A DNA stretch of 39,334 nucleotides, taken from the NCBI GenBank assembly GCA_018650285.1, contig JABIGF010000014.1, positions 64,683-104,016 of the forward strand, given 5' to 3'. The notes below the pieces were generated by a model that was not told the origin of the DNA, did not search any database, and was given only the letters and a program-made list of their open reading frames with translations. Below are positions 33,501-39,334 of this stretch, one piece after another. Within the stretch, counting starts at the first letter, position 1. Each line of letters begins with the position of its first letter. A program made the position numbers and the translations under genes. Origin of the DNA: Methanobacteriota archaeon (lineage in GTDB: Archaea > Thermoplasmatota > Poseidoniia > Poseidoniales > Thalassarchaeaceae).

Positions 33501-35317
33501 CTTCTTCCAGACCATTGGATTCCTGAATGGTTGCCATGCAAATTGATTCCTTCAAGTCGTGCATCTACATCATCAAATAGAATCACAGGTGCGCCTGTGG
33601 ACAAATTCGCATAGATCTCAGCACCATCAATGTCAACCCATCCTGCCCAATTCAAGTTTGAATCATCTATTACTATTGCAGATTGTCCTTGAGCTACATT
33701 CGGGTCATGAACTTCTAAGTCAACAAAGTGGATGTCAACAGAATTCTCCACTCTCAATGCGCCCCAGTTATCATTAATTGAAGTGCATTGAGTACATTCA
33801 ACGATATTTCCAGCCGACATCAAATCGTTGCTTTCAACAAACACCATTCCTGCACCATTCTGCGCGCTTGGCGCAGAATAGCCGTTGTTCTTGGTAGTTA
33901 AATTGCTCAACCAAACTTGCTTAGAATCACTTACCCTAAGTCCTGAAAAACCATTATCTTCGAGCAAAATATTGTCAACATAAGGGAACATTTCGAGAAC
34001 TCTCATCCCCTCTTGACCATTATTTCTAGCCGCCCATTCAGAACCAGAAACTGAGCCTTTTGAGACAAATATTCCAGTGCCTGGAGAATCGGTCACGGTC
34101 AAATTCAGTAAAGATGGGCCCCCATTCATACTACTTCGTGAAAAGAGGCCTGCTCGCTCGTTTGTACCTCCCAATAAAGCGCCAGAATTTCGCACAGAAG
34201 TATTGATGAAAGTAGTAGATGGGTCTGTCATGTACAATTTAATTCCATTAACAGTATTATCATGAATGTCAACATTTTCAAACCAGCCACCACTTGTATT
34301 GAGGAAAATTGTTCCATACGCTAATCCGGGAGAAGATGCGTTAGGCCCACCTGTTCCAAAGACCTCTAGGTCGTGGAAACGGGCCATCATGTAAGTTGAG
34401 TAATTAAATCGGTCAACCTTTGTCATCATTATCCCACTAAATTGAGAGTCGCCAATTACAATATTTCTGAAAACGGGGCGAGTTGTCACATTGTCAGTTC
34501 TATGAAGGACATAAACGCCATTATCACATTTTGAAATGTTAACATTTTCAATAAGAGGTCGTGAATCTTCAATGAAAATTCCTGCTGAAATATTCATAGT
34601 TGCTCCGCCAACACCTGAGATATTGACATCACGAATGACACCACCACTATTTCCCCAATAAGATATGGAACGAGTTATCTGATTCGTGAAATTGACATTT
34701 TCTACGAATGGTGCGGAACCCGCGCCAACTGAAAGCCCAATGCCATAACGCCAATTTGACATACTGCCATGAACATCTTGACCGCCACCAACGAAAGAAG
34801 TACGGCGAATAATTGGATTTGCTGAATCAAACATATCAATTGCAACTAAATCTACGTTGTTAAAAATGATATCTTCTAACACTGGATCACTATTGTAAAT
34901 CGTAAAACCAAATTGTGAATCGTTGAAAGTGACGTTTCTCATTGAAGAACCGCGGTTACGGCTTGAGGCGTTGAATTGGAAACCATCATGCCAAGTATAT
35001 CCTGGTTGAACTTGAACTAAGATAGGGTCAGTTTCAGTACCATCTGCAACGACTTTTCCATCAACAAAAATCCGCACGCCGGGACCCATTTGGATATCTG
35101 TCCCAGCATAAATGCGCAACTCGTCTCCTGCTGCCACATGGAAATCAACATCGACATCTATTGTGCCAGACCAAATAACAAGTGCCTTGGAAGAAACCTC
35201 AAAAGAATCTGAATCATCTAACAATTCTGAATCTTGAGCGGGTGGCAGAAGTGTAGCAAGTGATGACATGGTCATCAGCATTGCAAAGAGAATTGCAGTT
35301 CTCACACCTTCCGCCAT
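30518..35317 (-). CDS. Giant 1599-residue beta-helix and PKD-domain surface protein
   Basis: ATG 35317, signal helix (TAILFAMLMTMSSLATLLPP). Residues about 45-700 form a right-handed parallel beta-helix of NosD/pectate-lyase style with many short repeats (VRNVTFNDSQFGFTIYN-like coils: SGIMMTKVD, NGVYVLHRT, TGIFVSKGS). About 780-1490 are a series of PKD/Ig-like domains (PPLIVWNEPLNGTVTSSG, DGSASFDPEGDTIDAWWYS, SPLEGQMIAPGANILLDANE). One membrane helix lies near 1510-1532 (VVLIILGLLALMIVLGVIYTF), followed by a basic patch (RKRR) and a very acidic cytoplasmic tail ending MLDLD. Expected to bind or process surface or environmental polysaccharide, but no catalytic residues are assignable. No close gene partner on its strand. 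Confidence 0.85.
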   Translation of the reverse strand: MAEGVRTAILFAMLMTMSSLATLLPPAQDSELLDDSDSFEVSSKALVIWSGTIDVDVDFHVAAGDELRIYAGTDIQMGPGVRIFVDGKVVADGTETDPILVQVQPGYTWHDGFQFNASSRNRGSSMRNVTFNDSQFGFTIYNSDPVLEDIIFNNVDLVAIDMFDSANPIIRRTSFVGGGQDVHGSMSNWRYGIGLSVGAGSAPFVENVNFTNQITRSISYWGNSGGVIRDVNISGVGGATMNISAGIFIEDSRPLIENVNISKCDNGVYVLHRTDNVTTRPVFRNIVIGDSQFSGIMMTKVDRFNYSTYMMARFHDLEVFGTGGPNASSPGLAYGTIFLNTSGGWFENVDIHDNTVNGIKLYMTDPSTTFINTSVRNSGALLGGTNERAGLFSRSSMNGGPSLLNLTVTDSPGTGIFVSKGSVSGSEWAARNNGQEGMRVLEMFPYVDNILLEDNGFSGLRVSDSKQVWLSNLTTKNNGYSAPSAQNGAGMVFVESNDLMSAGNIVECTQCTSINDNWGALRVENSVDIHFVDLEVHDPNVAQGQSAIVIDDSNLNWAGWVDIDGAEIYANLSTGAPVILFDDVDARLEGINLHGNHSGIQWSGRSLESKLSNSTLNGNNCLTISNINLLESWGLDLSSCTGNFAITSSDVNLTDFTQGSVVMSIAGSTYLRAISSQVTVPTLPPAATFDEMWFVEMWVVNQYGHGLPYALVNGTFSQIESDFSVMMPYSGTTVLGPFVGQRHTVTGSSPVTDFSSECWYDNTQGTTGPDALSQDLMMHLCTITLVNQPPLIVWNEPLNGTVTSSGAEIWFNASTSWDLDNDPITFQWTSDIDGDTSSFCNPFGGSGDVPGDLIVNSPVGQGGCILTDGVHQITLEVCDDQGNCASETRTIEFVNLPPSVIFQTTPPLDWDGVLRLNYTENLHVNASDTTDSEGDLIQVGQWTDYEQAGIPVATEYPLEWNRTFETAPNRLFQYTMAFSDGLNPTVYYNLSVEVQNEYPHPSFTVSRASNFSQELVTLDGSASFDPEGDTIDAWWYSNIDGDLNTSISNPLVWTGHLSQGSHTISLRLSDDDTYHINQWSQPFQVSIEVTNSPPLAHIELPAASLTPESADLIQFSAYGSGDWDAPCSEAFSDMSSGWLCNPGSPAMPDTVTPVWTSDLLAEPFGGDWEVEARLPHGTNVVTLTVSDGFNTPVSDSVTIQVSRSAPIIVLSSPGSGLEVVSDEVVLFDPQLSWDPDGDNFTFTVTSNILSEPILDAVDPSFWYSRYVPSGDHTLTFTVTDDTGMSRSETRALKVLASPPSAIISSPLEGQMIAPGANILLDANESWDADDDIILYRWYLGTGSTAELLNETAIANQTLLPGNHMISLQVKDSRGASTWAFANITVEHSWPILDDLLLEPGTLTVGVSETITARAFVVDADMTTWECVGWTSQGGIQTEFSLVDDGSSSDEIGGDSVWTGQVKVTPGRDGWMNIEVICRDGPTDEPHLSNRLTDTIRVDGASQQSSFIDVLMDSVVLIILGLLALMIVLGVIYTFARKRRLAADLEMIESWGVGGFGDSDDMSLDGDEMVSIDDTDPNLDFLDDIEPKEEMEIPEMLDLD

Positions 35318-35330
35318 ACAAGACTACGCT

Positions 35331-35394
35331 TGGTTAACCATGTTTGATGGTTGCCCTCCTTTGTTTCAGCAAATATCTTGGTCTAGTAGACCAA
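35331..35394 (-). promoter_or_regulatory. Two palindromes in the promoter of the 1599-residue surface gene
   Basis: TTGGTCTA-G-TAGACCAA (35378-35394) is a perfect palindrome with 8-bp arms, about 60 bases before the ATG at 35317. TGGTTAACCA (35331-35340) is a second exact palindrome only 13 bases before the ATG, preceded by T so that it reads TTGGTTAACCA. Both share TTGGT/ACCAA arms with the half-sites at 937-943, 980-986, 4134-4140 and 4181-4187. A common regulator is inferred. Confidence 0.5.
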
Positions 35395-35444
35395 ATAGTT
35401 GAAAGAGAATATATTCAAAGAAATATTTTGAACACAAATTGTTC

Positions 35445-35894
35445 TTATTCAACTTCAACAATTGTAACTGGAATACCGCGTTCTTCTGCCATATCAACCA
35501 CAATGCGGGTCCACTTGCTCGTTGGTGATGGGAAGGCCAGCAAATGCGTGGCGGCATCTAAGAGTTGATGTGTCAACGAGGTTGGTGCCTCACCCCTACC
35601 TGAATCTTCCAAACCTTGGCGGGGTGAGCCCCATTCTTCAGAAAACACAGCATGTGGAATATTGTTGTTATCAGCCCATCGCTCTGCGAGATAATCAACA
35701 CCGCTTGCACCACCAGTAATTACTAGGTCAGGGTGGGCTACTTCACCCACCCAATTTTCAATCGCCTCTTCAACAATTGAGAAATCATAGAAACGGCTTG
35801 AGCCCACAATTACGAGGTCAATAACCACTCCATCTTGGTTCAAATCTTTGCCACCGAGGCGGCCAACTACTTCACTTCCCGATTCTCCGACCAT
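35445..35894 (-). CDS. SLOG-family nucleotide-binding protein (DUF2493/YspA-like)
   Basis: 149 residues from ATG 35894. Rossmann-like SLOG fold: VIVGSSRFYDFSIVEEAIEN near 29-48, then PDLVITGGASGVDYLAERWA (about 60-79), the usual G-G-A-x-G-x-D motif, then a strand/helix series ending GIPVTIVEVE. SLOG proteins bind nucleotides or related ligands (for example in DprA, LOG and YspA subfamilies); here no enzyme partner is attached. The first about 25 residues are not part of the fold and the true start may be further in. Function unknown; cytosolic. Confidence 0.75.
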   Translation of the reverse strand: MVGESGSEVVGRLGGKDLNQDGVVIDLVIVGSSRFYDFSIVEEAIENWVGEVAHPDLVITGGASGVDYLAERWADNNNIPHAVFSEEWGSPRQGLEDSGRGEAPTSLTHQLLDAATHLLAFPSPTSKWTRIVVDMAEERGIPVTIVEVE

Positions 35895-36022
35895 GTCAAT
35901 CCATAGCCATAGTTGAAATTAAACCCATGCATGAAATCACCACTATCTACATAATTTTCCGGCCTTTTCATTTCTAGTAGCAATAGATGAGATTATGATG
36001 GGGAGGTCAGTCGGCGGAAAAC

Positions 36023-36256
36023 ATGGACACTGCATTCATCCTGCTAAAAACCGAGCCGGCACGAGAAAAAGATGTCTATTCAGCACTCTTAGATATTGCA
36101 GAAGTGATTGAAACTCATGCATTGTATGGTGAGTATGATTTACTCGCTCGTGTAGAGTGTGCAAACTCAAAAGAATTGACTTCAATACTCATGAAAAAGT
36201 TGCGTCAAATTGACGGTATTCGTGAGACTGAAACGCTGATTGCAGTAGATTACTGA
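36023..36256 (+). CDS. Stand-alone Lrp/AsnC ligand-binding (RAM) domain protein 1
   Basis: 77 residues, ATG 36023 with GGCGG upstream. The whole protein is one RAM (ACT-like) domain: FILLKTEPAREKDVYSALLD, then HALYGEYDLLARVE with the typical G-x-Y/F-D turn, then DGIRETETLIAV at the end. There is no DNA-binding helix-turn-helix, so it is not a repressor on its own. Such single-domain proteins form dimers or larger rings that bind amino acids, and may pair with full-length Lrp proteins. It is followed after 11 bases by a paralogue, and the two could form a heteromer. Confidence 0.85.
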   Translation: MDTAFILLKTEPAREKDVYSALLDIAEVIETHALYGEYDLLARVECANSKELTSILMKKLRQIDGIRETETLIAVDY

Positions 36257-36267
36257 GGTGGAAAAAA

Positions 36268-36501
36268 ATGGCTGTAGGATTTGTTCTAATAATTACTCAA
36301 ACCGGATTTGAAAAAGAGGTCCGTGCAGCTCTTGACGACATTGAATTGGTCACTGGTCGCTGGGGCGTTTTTGGTGAATTTGATATGATTACCAAAATAG
36401 AGGCTGATGATGATGTTGCTCTTACTCGCTGTATCATTGAAGAAATCCGCACCATAGAAGGTATCACTGAAACAAGAACCTTGATTGGCGCTGAAATCTG
36501 A
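36268..36501 (+). CDS. Stand-alone Lrp/AsnC ligand-binding (RAM) domain protein 2
   Basis: 77 residues, ATG 36268 with GAGGTGG upstream. Paralogue of the preceding gene with the same length and layout: GFVLIITQTGFEKEVRAALD, GVFGEFDMITKIEA, EGITETRTLIGAEI. Again no helix-turn-helix. Its last seven codons and stop fall in the 24-base sequence repeated at 38129-38152, so the 3' end of this gene may have served as a recombination site. The class III aminotransferase converges on it with an 11-base gap; a link between amino acid sensing and transamination is possible. Confidence 0.85.
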   Translation: MAVGFVLIITQTGFEKEVRAALDDIELVTGRWGVFGEFDMITKIEADDDVALTRCIIEEIRTIEGITETRTLIGAEI

Positions 36502-36502
36502 A
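36479..36502 (+). repeat. 24-base direct repeat, left copy (3' end of Lrp-like gene 2)
   Basis: Identical over 24 bases to 38129-38152, in the same orientation and 1650 bases apart. This copy encodes the C-terminus TLIGAEI (starting within the Thr codon) plus the TGA stop. Such an identity is not expected by chance in a window of this size. The position at a gene's 3' end resembles attachment sites of integrating elements. Confidence 0.8.
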
Positions 36503-36512
36503 CTACAGATTC

Positions 36513-38048
36513 TCACAAAAATACTTCAATCGCTTGACTTGTGATGTCAACAATGAGGTCAATTTCCTCAGAAGTTATTCCGAAATGAGGGGTATATCGC
36601 AAAGCATTCTTTCCGCCATGGATTACACCTAATCCTCGCTTCCTACACCATACTTCGACTAGATCATCACCTACTACTTTCATCAGCGAAGGTTCTAATT
36701 CAATACTCAACAATAGGCCTGTACCCTGTACTTTGACTACTGCAGTGGGGTATTTTTCTGCTAGCCCTTCCAACTTTGAAAGCATCTCTTTTCCACGCTG
36801 GCGGATGTTATCTCTTAACTCTGGAGTGATTTTCTCAAGAACAGCAACTGCAGTTTCAAGGGCGCGTGGATTAGTAGTCATAGTGTTACCATAAATTCCC
36901 ACCACATAGAGTTCTGATGCCCTTTCATTTAATCCCAAAACAGATAATGGATATTGTCCGGCATTTAGGGCTTTAGACCAAGTTTCCAAATCGGGCGCTT
37001 CACAATCTTCGAAACCTTCGTAATCAATTACAGATAGACAGCCTTGACCTCGTATTCCTGCTTGAATTGAGTCAACTAGTAACATGCTACCATGCTCTTT
37101 TGTCAATCGTCGCGCTTCGTCATAGAATTCTCGACTGATACACTGCCCCGGGTTTCCTTCGCCTTGAATCGGCTCAATAGCCATCAATTCGATGAAATAA
37201 CCCTCTTCTTCTGCTTGTGCAAAGGCTGCGCGGAGTGCCTCAACATCATTTGATGGGACCAATAGTAAAGTATCCCTATCTCTAAAAGTTGCCAAATTAT
37301 TGTCATAACTCTCTTTGCAAGAGTGTGACAGTTGAGCGGGACGGTCCGTACGACCATGAAATGCTTGTTCAATAGCCAAGAGTTTTGCCGGTTTTCCTTC
37401 ATGACGCCCGCCTGGCCCTGTCATTCTGTTTGAATTAACATCTGAAATTCTGCAACTAACTGTCACCGCTTCAGAACCACTATTCATGCAAATAAATTTG
37501 GTAAAAGGACAACTTCCCCTCGTATGACCGAGTTCTCTCTTGAGACGGTCAGACAGCCTCTTTTGACTAAAAGAAGGGGTCATCACATTTGCCATCACCC
37601 AATTATTTGACATCGCTTCAATAATCTCTGAAGGTCCATGCCCGCCGCCAAGCATGCCATATCCACCGTTATCGTGAACAACTGCACCATGGGATGTAAC
37701 AACCCACGGACCTTTACCAGCAATCGCCACATAGGGATTTACCGTAGATGGGGCATAGAAATTGATGAAGTCTGATTGTAACGTAGAAACAACTAGTTCC
37801 TCGTCTTGCATCAACAATTCAGAACCAAACTCATCAATGATTTTTTGATGGTTTACGGATGCTTCTTGAATCGCACTCACAAGTGATGAATCTCGCCCGC
37901 AAAAATCCAAAATTATTGCATCATCAAGTCCTTCTGTTGCTCTTTTTCCTGATTTTTCTCTGATGCTATGAAGCAGCGCGAATGCAGTCTGTACCGATGA
38001 TGTCGTCTGCGCCATGAAACCCAAAGGTAGCACCGGCATATTCAACAT
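36513..38048 (-). CDS. Class III PLP-dependent aminotransferase
   Basis: 511 residues from ATG 38048; ATGs at codons 4 and 12 are possible alternatives and no Shine-Dalgarno motif decides. Fold type I enzyme of the ornithine/4-aminobutyrate/diaminobutyrate group, with an N-terminal extension of about 100 residues. Seen: GGYGMLGGGHGPSEI, ICMNSGSEAVTVSCR (PLP phosphate region), EQAFHGRTDRPAQLSH, IEPIQGEGNP, LLVDSIQAGIRGQG (Asp to the pyridine N) and SKALNAGQYPLS with the Schiff-base Lys near 359. The Thr of GNTMTTNPRA follows as usual. Amino donor unknown. The gene lies inside the segment bounded by the 24-base repeats. Confidence 0.88.
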   Translation of the reverse strand: MLNMPVLPLGFMAQTTSSVQTAFALLHSIREKSGKRATEGLDDAIILDFCGRDSSLVSAIQEASVNHQKIIDEFGSELLMQDEELVVSTLQSDFINFYAPSTVNPYVAIAGKGPWVVTSHGAVVHDNGGYGMLGGGHGPSEIIEAMSNNWVMANVMTPSFSQKRLSDRLKRELGHTRGSCPFTKFICMNSGSEAVTVSCRISDVNSNRMTGPGGRHEGKPAKLLAIEQAFHGRTDRPAQLSHSCKESYDNNLATFRDRDTLLLVPSNDVEALRAAFAQAEEEGYFIELMAIEPIQGEGNPGQCISREFYDEARRLTKEHGSMLLVDSIQAGIRGQGCLSVIDYEGFEDCEAPDLETWSKALNAGQYPLSVLGLNERASELYVVGIYGNTMTTNPRALETAVAVLEKITPELRDNIRQRGKEMLSKLEGLAEKYPTAVVKVQGTGLLLSIELEPSLMKVVGDDLVEVWCRKRGLGVIHGGKNALRYTPHFGITSEEIDLIVDITSQAIEVFL

Positions 38049-38060
38049 TGCTAATGGAAA

Positions 38061-38195
38061 TCAATCGTGAAGATGGCTGTGGATTCGCTCTGCGAGAGCT
38101 TGGCCGATTCCTGGCACTTGCTGAAGCGCCTTGATTGGCGCTGAAATCTGAATAGATATCAGCGAAATCGTAAATAACAAAATTGTTTTTCGCAT
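38061..38195 (-). pseudogene. Truncated helix-hairpin-helix coding remnant (possible 44-residue protein)
   Basis: A minus-strand frame from ATG 38195 to TGA 38061 encodes 44 residues. The last two thirds read LQQVPGIGQALAERIHSHL then HD-stop, a canonical helix-hairpin-helix DNA-binding motif (hxxhPGIGxxxAxxI) of the kind found at the C-termini of XPF/Hef-type nucleases or in ComEA-like proteins. Upstream of about 38130 the similarity stops, at the 24-base repeat, and an in-frame TGA lies two codons before the ATG. Either a larger gene lost its 5' part at the repeat junction, or this is a tiny secreted HhH protein, since residues 1-19 are hydrophobic. The remnant reading is favoured. Confidence 0.45.
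38129..38152 (+). repeat. 24-base direct repeat, right copy
   Basis: Exact copy of 36479-36502. Here it is not part of any Lrp-like gene: on the plus strand an in-frame stop precedes it, and on the minus strand it forms the junction of the helix-hairpin-helix frame. It lies 49 bases before the start of the collagen-like gene. Confidence 0.8.
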
Positions 38196-38200
38196 GAATC

Positions 38201-39334
38201 ATGCGTAAGGAAGCAATTGCACCAATACTCGTTCTGCTAATGTTAGTAGCAATGGGTGGATATGCTATGATGAAAAATGATGCGACAAGCGATGATTCAC
38301 CAGATGATGGCGATGACAATAACGAGATAAGTGATGAATGGGATGTCTATTATGTAGACTCTGGCGATGATTTACCAGCATGTGGTTCTACCACCCTGGG
38401 ACGTCTATACTATGTCGCCTCAACTGCTGGTTTTGAGACCTGCACAAGCGCTGGTTGGGCGTTTGTTGACCTGACTGGCCCTGCTGGCCCTGCTGGAAAT
38501 AACGGCACTGATGGCGCTACAGGTGCAGACGGTGCGGATGGCACCCCTGGGGCTGATGGTGCCCAAGGGCCTGCTGGTGTGAACGGAACTGATGGTGCTG
38601 ATGGCGCCCAAGGGCCTGCTGGTGTGAACGGAACTGATGGTGCTGATGGTGTAAATGGCACTGATGGCGACAAAGGAGAAGTTGGCGAAGATGGCATGGA
38701 TGGAATCGATGGGATGCCCGCTCTAGCAGTTACTACCCTCGAAAGTGCTGGCTCAAATTGTGCCGATGGCGGCCTCAAGATTGAGGTTGGTGTAGATGAT
38801 AATGGAAATGGCGCACTTGATTCAAATGAAATTGATTACACCGAATATGTATGCAATGGTGCTGATGGGCAAAATGGACAAAATGGACAAAATGGCGCTG
38901 ATGGTGCTAACGGAAGTGCATCTCCAAACACCATGCTAACAAGTGTATCTGCACCTACTCTACAAGCATGCTCATCTGGTGGCCGAATCATTACTCAAGG
39001 ACTAGACAATGGCGATGGTGGAGGAACATCTCAGAATGGTGTCCTAGAATCTGGAGAAGTGGATTACACCACAACCTACTGTAGTAACTTCGTAATCACT
39101 CGCATCGCCGACATCTGGAGCGGCAGCGGCAGCGGGCAGGCGAACGAAATCACGGTCATGGGCACCCGGCTCTACTTCGAGGCGTACGACAGCAGCAGCG
39201 GCTCCGAACTGTGGGCGCACGAGACTACCAACGCCTCGACCTGGCAGGTCGCCGACATCAACAACGGCAGCGGCCACGGGTATGCGAACGACATCACGGT
39301 CATGGGAACCCGGCTCTACTTCGAGGCGTACGAC
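38201..39334 (+). CDS. Collagen-like surface protein with DUF7151-type and ELW-type repeats (partial, 3' end outside window)
   Basis: Open from ATG 38201 to the window edge (378 codons). Signal anchor ([19 protein letters not shown]), acidic linker, then collagen-like G-x-y triplets from about residue 92 to 172 ([29 protein letters not shown]) and again near 225-245 ([13 protein letters not shown]). Two Cys-bounded modules with calcium-like [20 protein letters not shown] and [16 protein letters not shown] resemble the DUF7151 type. From about residue 302 a 48-residue repeat begins ([38 protein letters not shown]), like propeller repeats of ELWxxDGT type. That last part has far higher G+C than the rest of the gene. 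Start codon lies in a palindrome (38191-38205). Confidence 0.82.
   Translation, partial: MRKEAIAPILVLLMLVAMGGYAMMKNDATSDDSPDDGDDNNEISDEWDVYYVDSGDDLPACGSTTLGRLYYVASTAGFETCTSAGWAFVDLTGPAGPAGNNGTDGATGADGADGTPGADGAQGPAGVNGTDGADGAQGPAGVNGTDGADGVNGTDGDKGEVGEDGMDGIDGMPALAVTTLESAGSNCADGGLKIEVGVDDNGNGALDSNEIDYTEYVCNGADGQNGQNGQNGADGANGSASPNTMLTSVSAPTLQACSSGGRIITQGLDNGDGGGTSQNGVLESGEVDYTTTYCSNFVITRIADIWSGSGSGQANEITVMGTRLYFEAYDSSSGSELWAHETTNASTWQVADINNGSGHGYANDITVMGTRLYFEAYD
38561..38650 (+). repeat. 45-base tandem repeat in the collagen-like region
   Basis: Two copies (38561-38605 and 38606-38650) differ only in the last base (C or T) and encode [15 protein letters not shown] twice. Near-identity at silent positions indicates recent duplication, so copy number may vary between strains. 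Confidence 0.85.
39104..39334 (+). repeat. 144-base G+C-rich tandem repeat, cut by window end
   Basis: Unit 1 is 39104-39247 and unit 2 begins at 39248 and is cut at 39334. The stretches 39151-39190 and 39295-39334 differ by one base in 40. The unit encodes 48 residues including the shared block [14 protein letters not shown]. Third codon positions are nearly all G or C. Confidence 0.8.

Noticed and set aside
37966-38319. 117-residue minus-strand open frame across the aminotransferase start
   Set aside because: Overlaps the aminotransferase and the collagen-like gene in other frames, lacks any domain, and the HhH match lies in a different frame.
38410-38778. 122-residue Pro/Ser-rich minus-strand open frame
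   Set aside because: It is the antisense of the collagen-like triplets; composition follows from the repeated GGN codons.

Overview
The window looks like chromosomal DNA from a planktonic euryarchaeon of the Marine Group II type (Candidatus Poseidoniales). This is inferred, not proven. The reasons are: moderate to low G+C, many GTG and TTG starts with Shine-Dalgarno motifs at internal operon genes, very large secreted and membrane-anchored proteins built from Asp-rich calcium-binding repeats, and archaeal-style regulators and sugar transferases. No rRNA, tRNA, CRISPR array, insertion sequence or replication origin was seen. Coding is dense. No gene-free stretch exceeds about 155 bases, and the longest gaps (904-1018, 9182-9314, 27485-27610, 35318-35444, 38049-38200) hold promoters, palindromes and one gene remnant.

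Layout. 1-5190 (minus strand): a lipoprotein with a beta-propeller (cut by the window edge), a PKD-type surface protein, a small two-helix membrane protein, a membrane-anchored double winged-helix regulator and a DoxX-like membrane protein. The DoxX-like gene ends an operon (4198-9181) that also encodes two animal-type haem peroxidases. One peroxidase keeps its catalytic residues and the other has lost both haem-pocket histidines. A Fur/DtxR-like palindrome separates this operon from a divergent pair (9315-12223): a four-helix membrane protein and a CRTAC1/UnbV-like FG-GAP protein. 12243-21211 (minus): an M29-like aminopeptidase, a cytosolic EF-hand/zinc-ribbon protein and a 2113-residue surface protein. 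21311-21937 is thiamine pyrophosphokinase. 21955-26126 (minus) is a three-gene operon: thrombospondin-type-3-like surface protein, Ig-like membrane protein, MerT-like protein. 26213-28348 holds two divergent glycosyltransferases. 28445-30501 is an AtuA-type two-gene operon, with AtuA-like large and small parts on separate genes. 30518-35317 is a 1599-residue beta-helix/PKD surface protein. 35445-38048 has a SLOG protein, two stand-alone Lrp-type ligand-binding domains and a class III aminotransferase. The window ends in a partial collagen-like surface gene (38201 onward).

Working together: most of the window builds or controls the cell surface. Six or more single-pass giants carry acidic calcium-binding repeats. 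Two glycosyltransferases could decorate them, the peroxidase/DoxX set is an extracytoplasmic redox module, and a membrane-bound regulator could sense the envelope. Recurrent TTGGTT-type half-sites lie before the lipoprotein, the regulator and the beta-helix giant.

Most notable structure: (i) the active and degenerate peroxidase pair under a putative iron operator; (ii) a 24-bp exact direct repeat bracketing the aminotransferase, one copy being the 3' end of an Lrp-like gene and the other abutting a truncated helix-hairpin-helix coding remnant, which suggests a small inserted segment; (iii) an abrupt in-frame jump to about two-thirds G+C with 144-bp repeats at the window end; (iv) a perfect hairpin whose three-base loop is the start codon of the 2113-residue protein.
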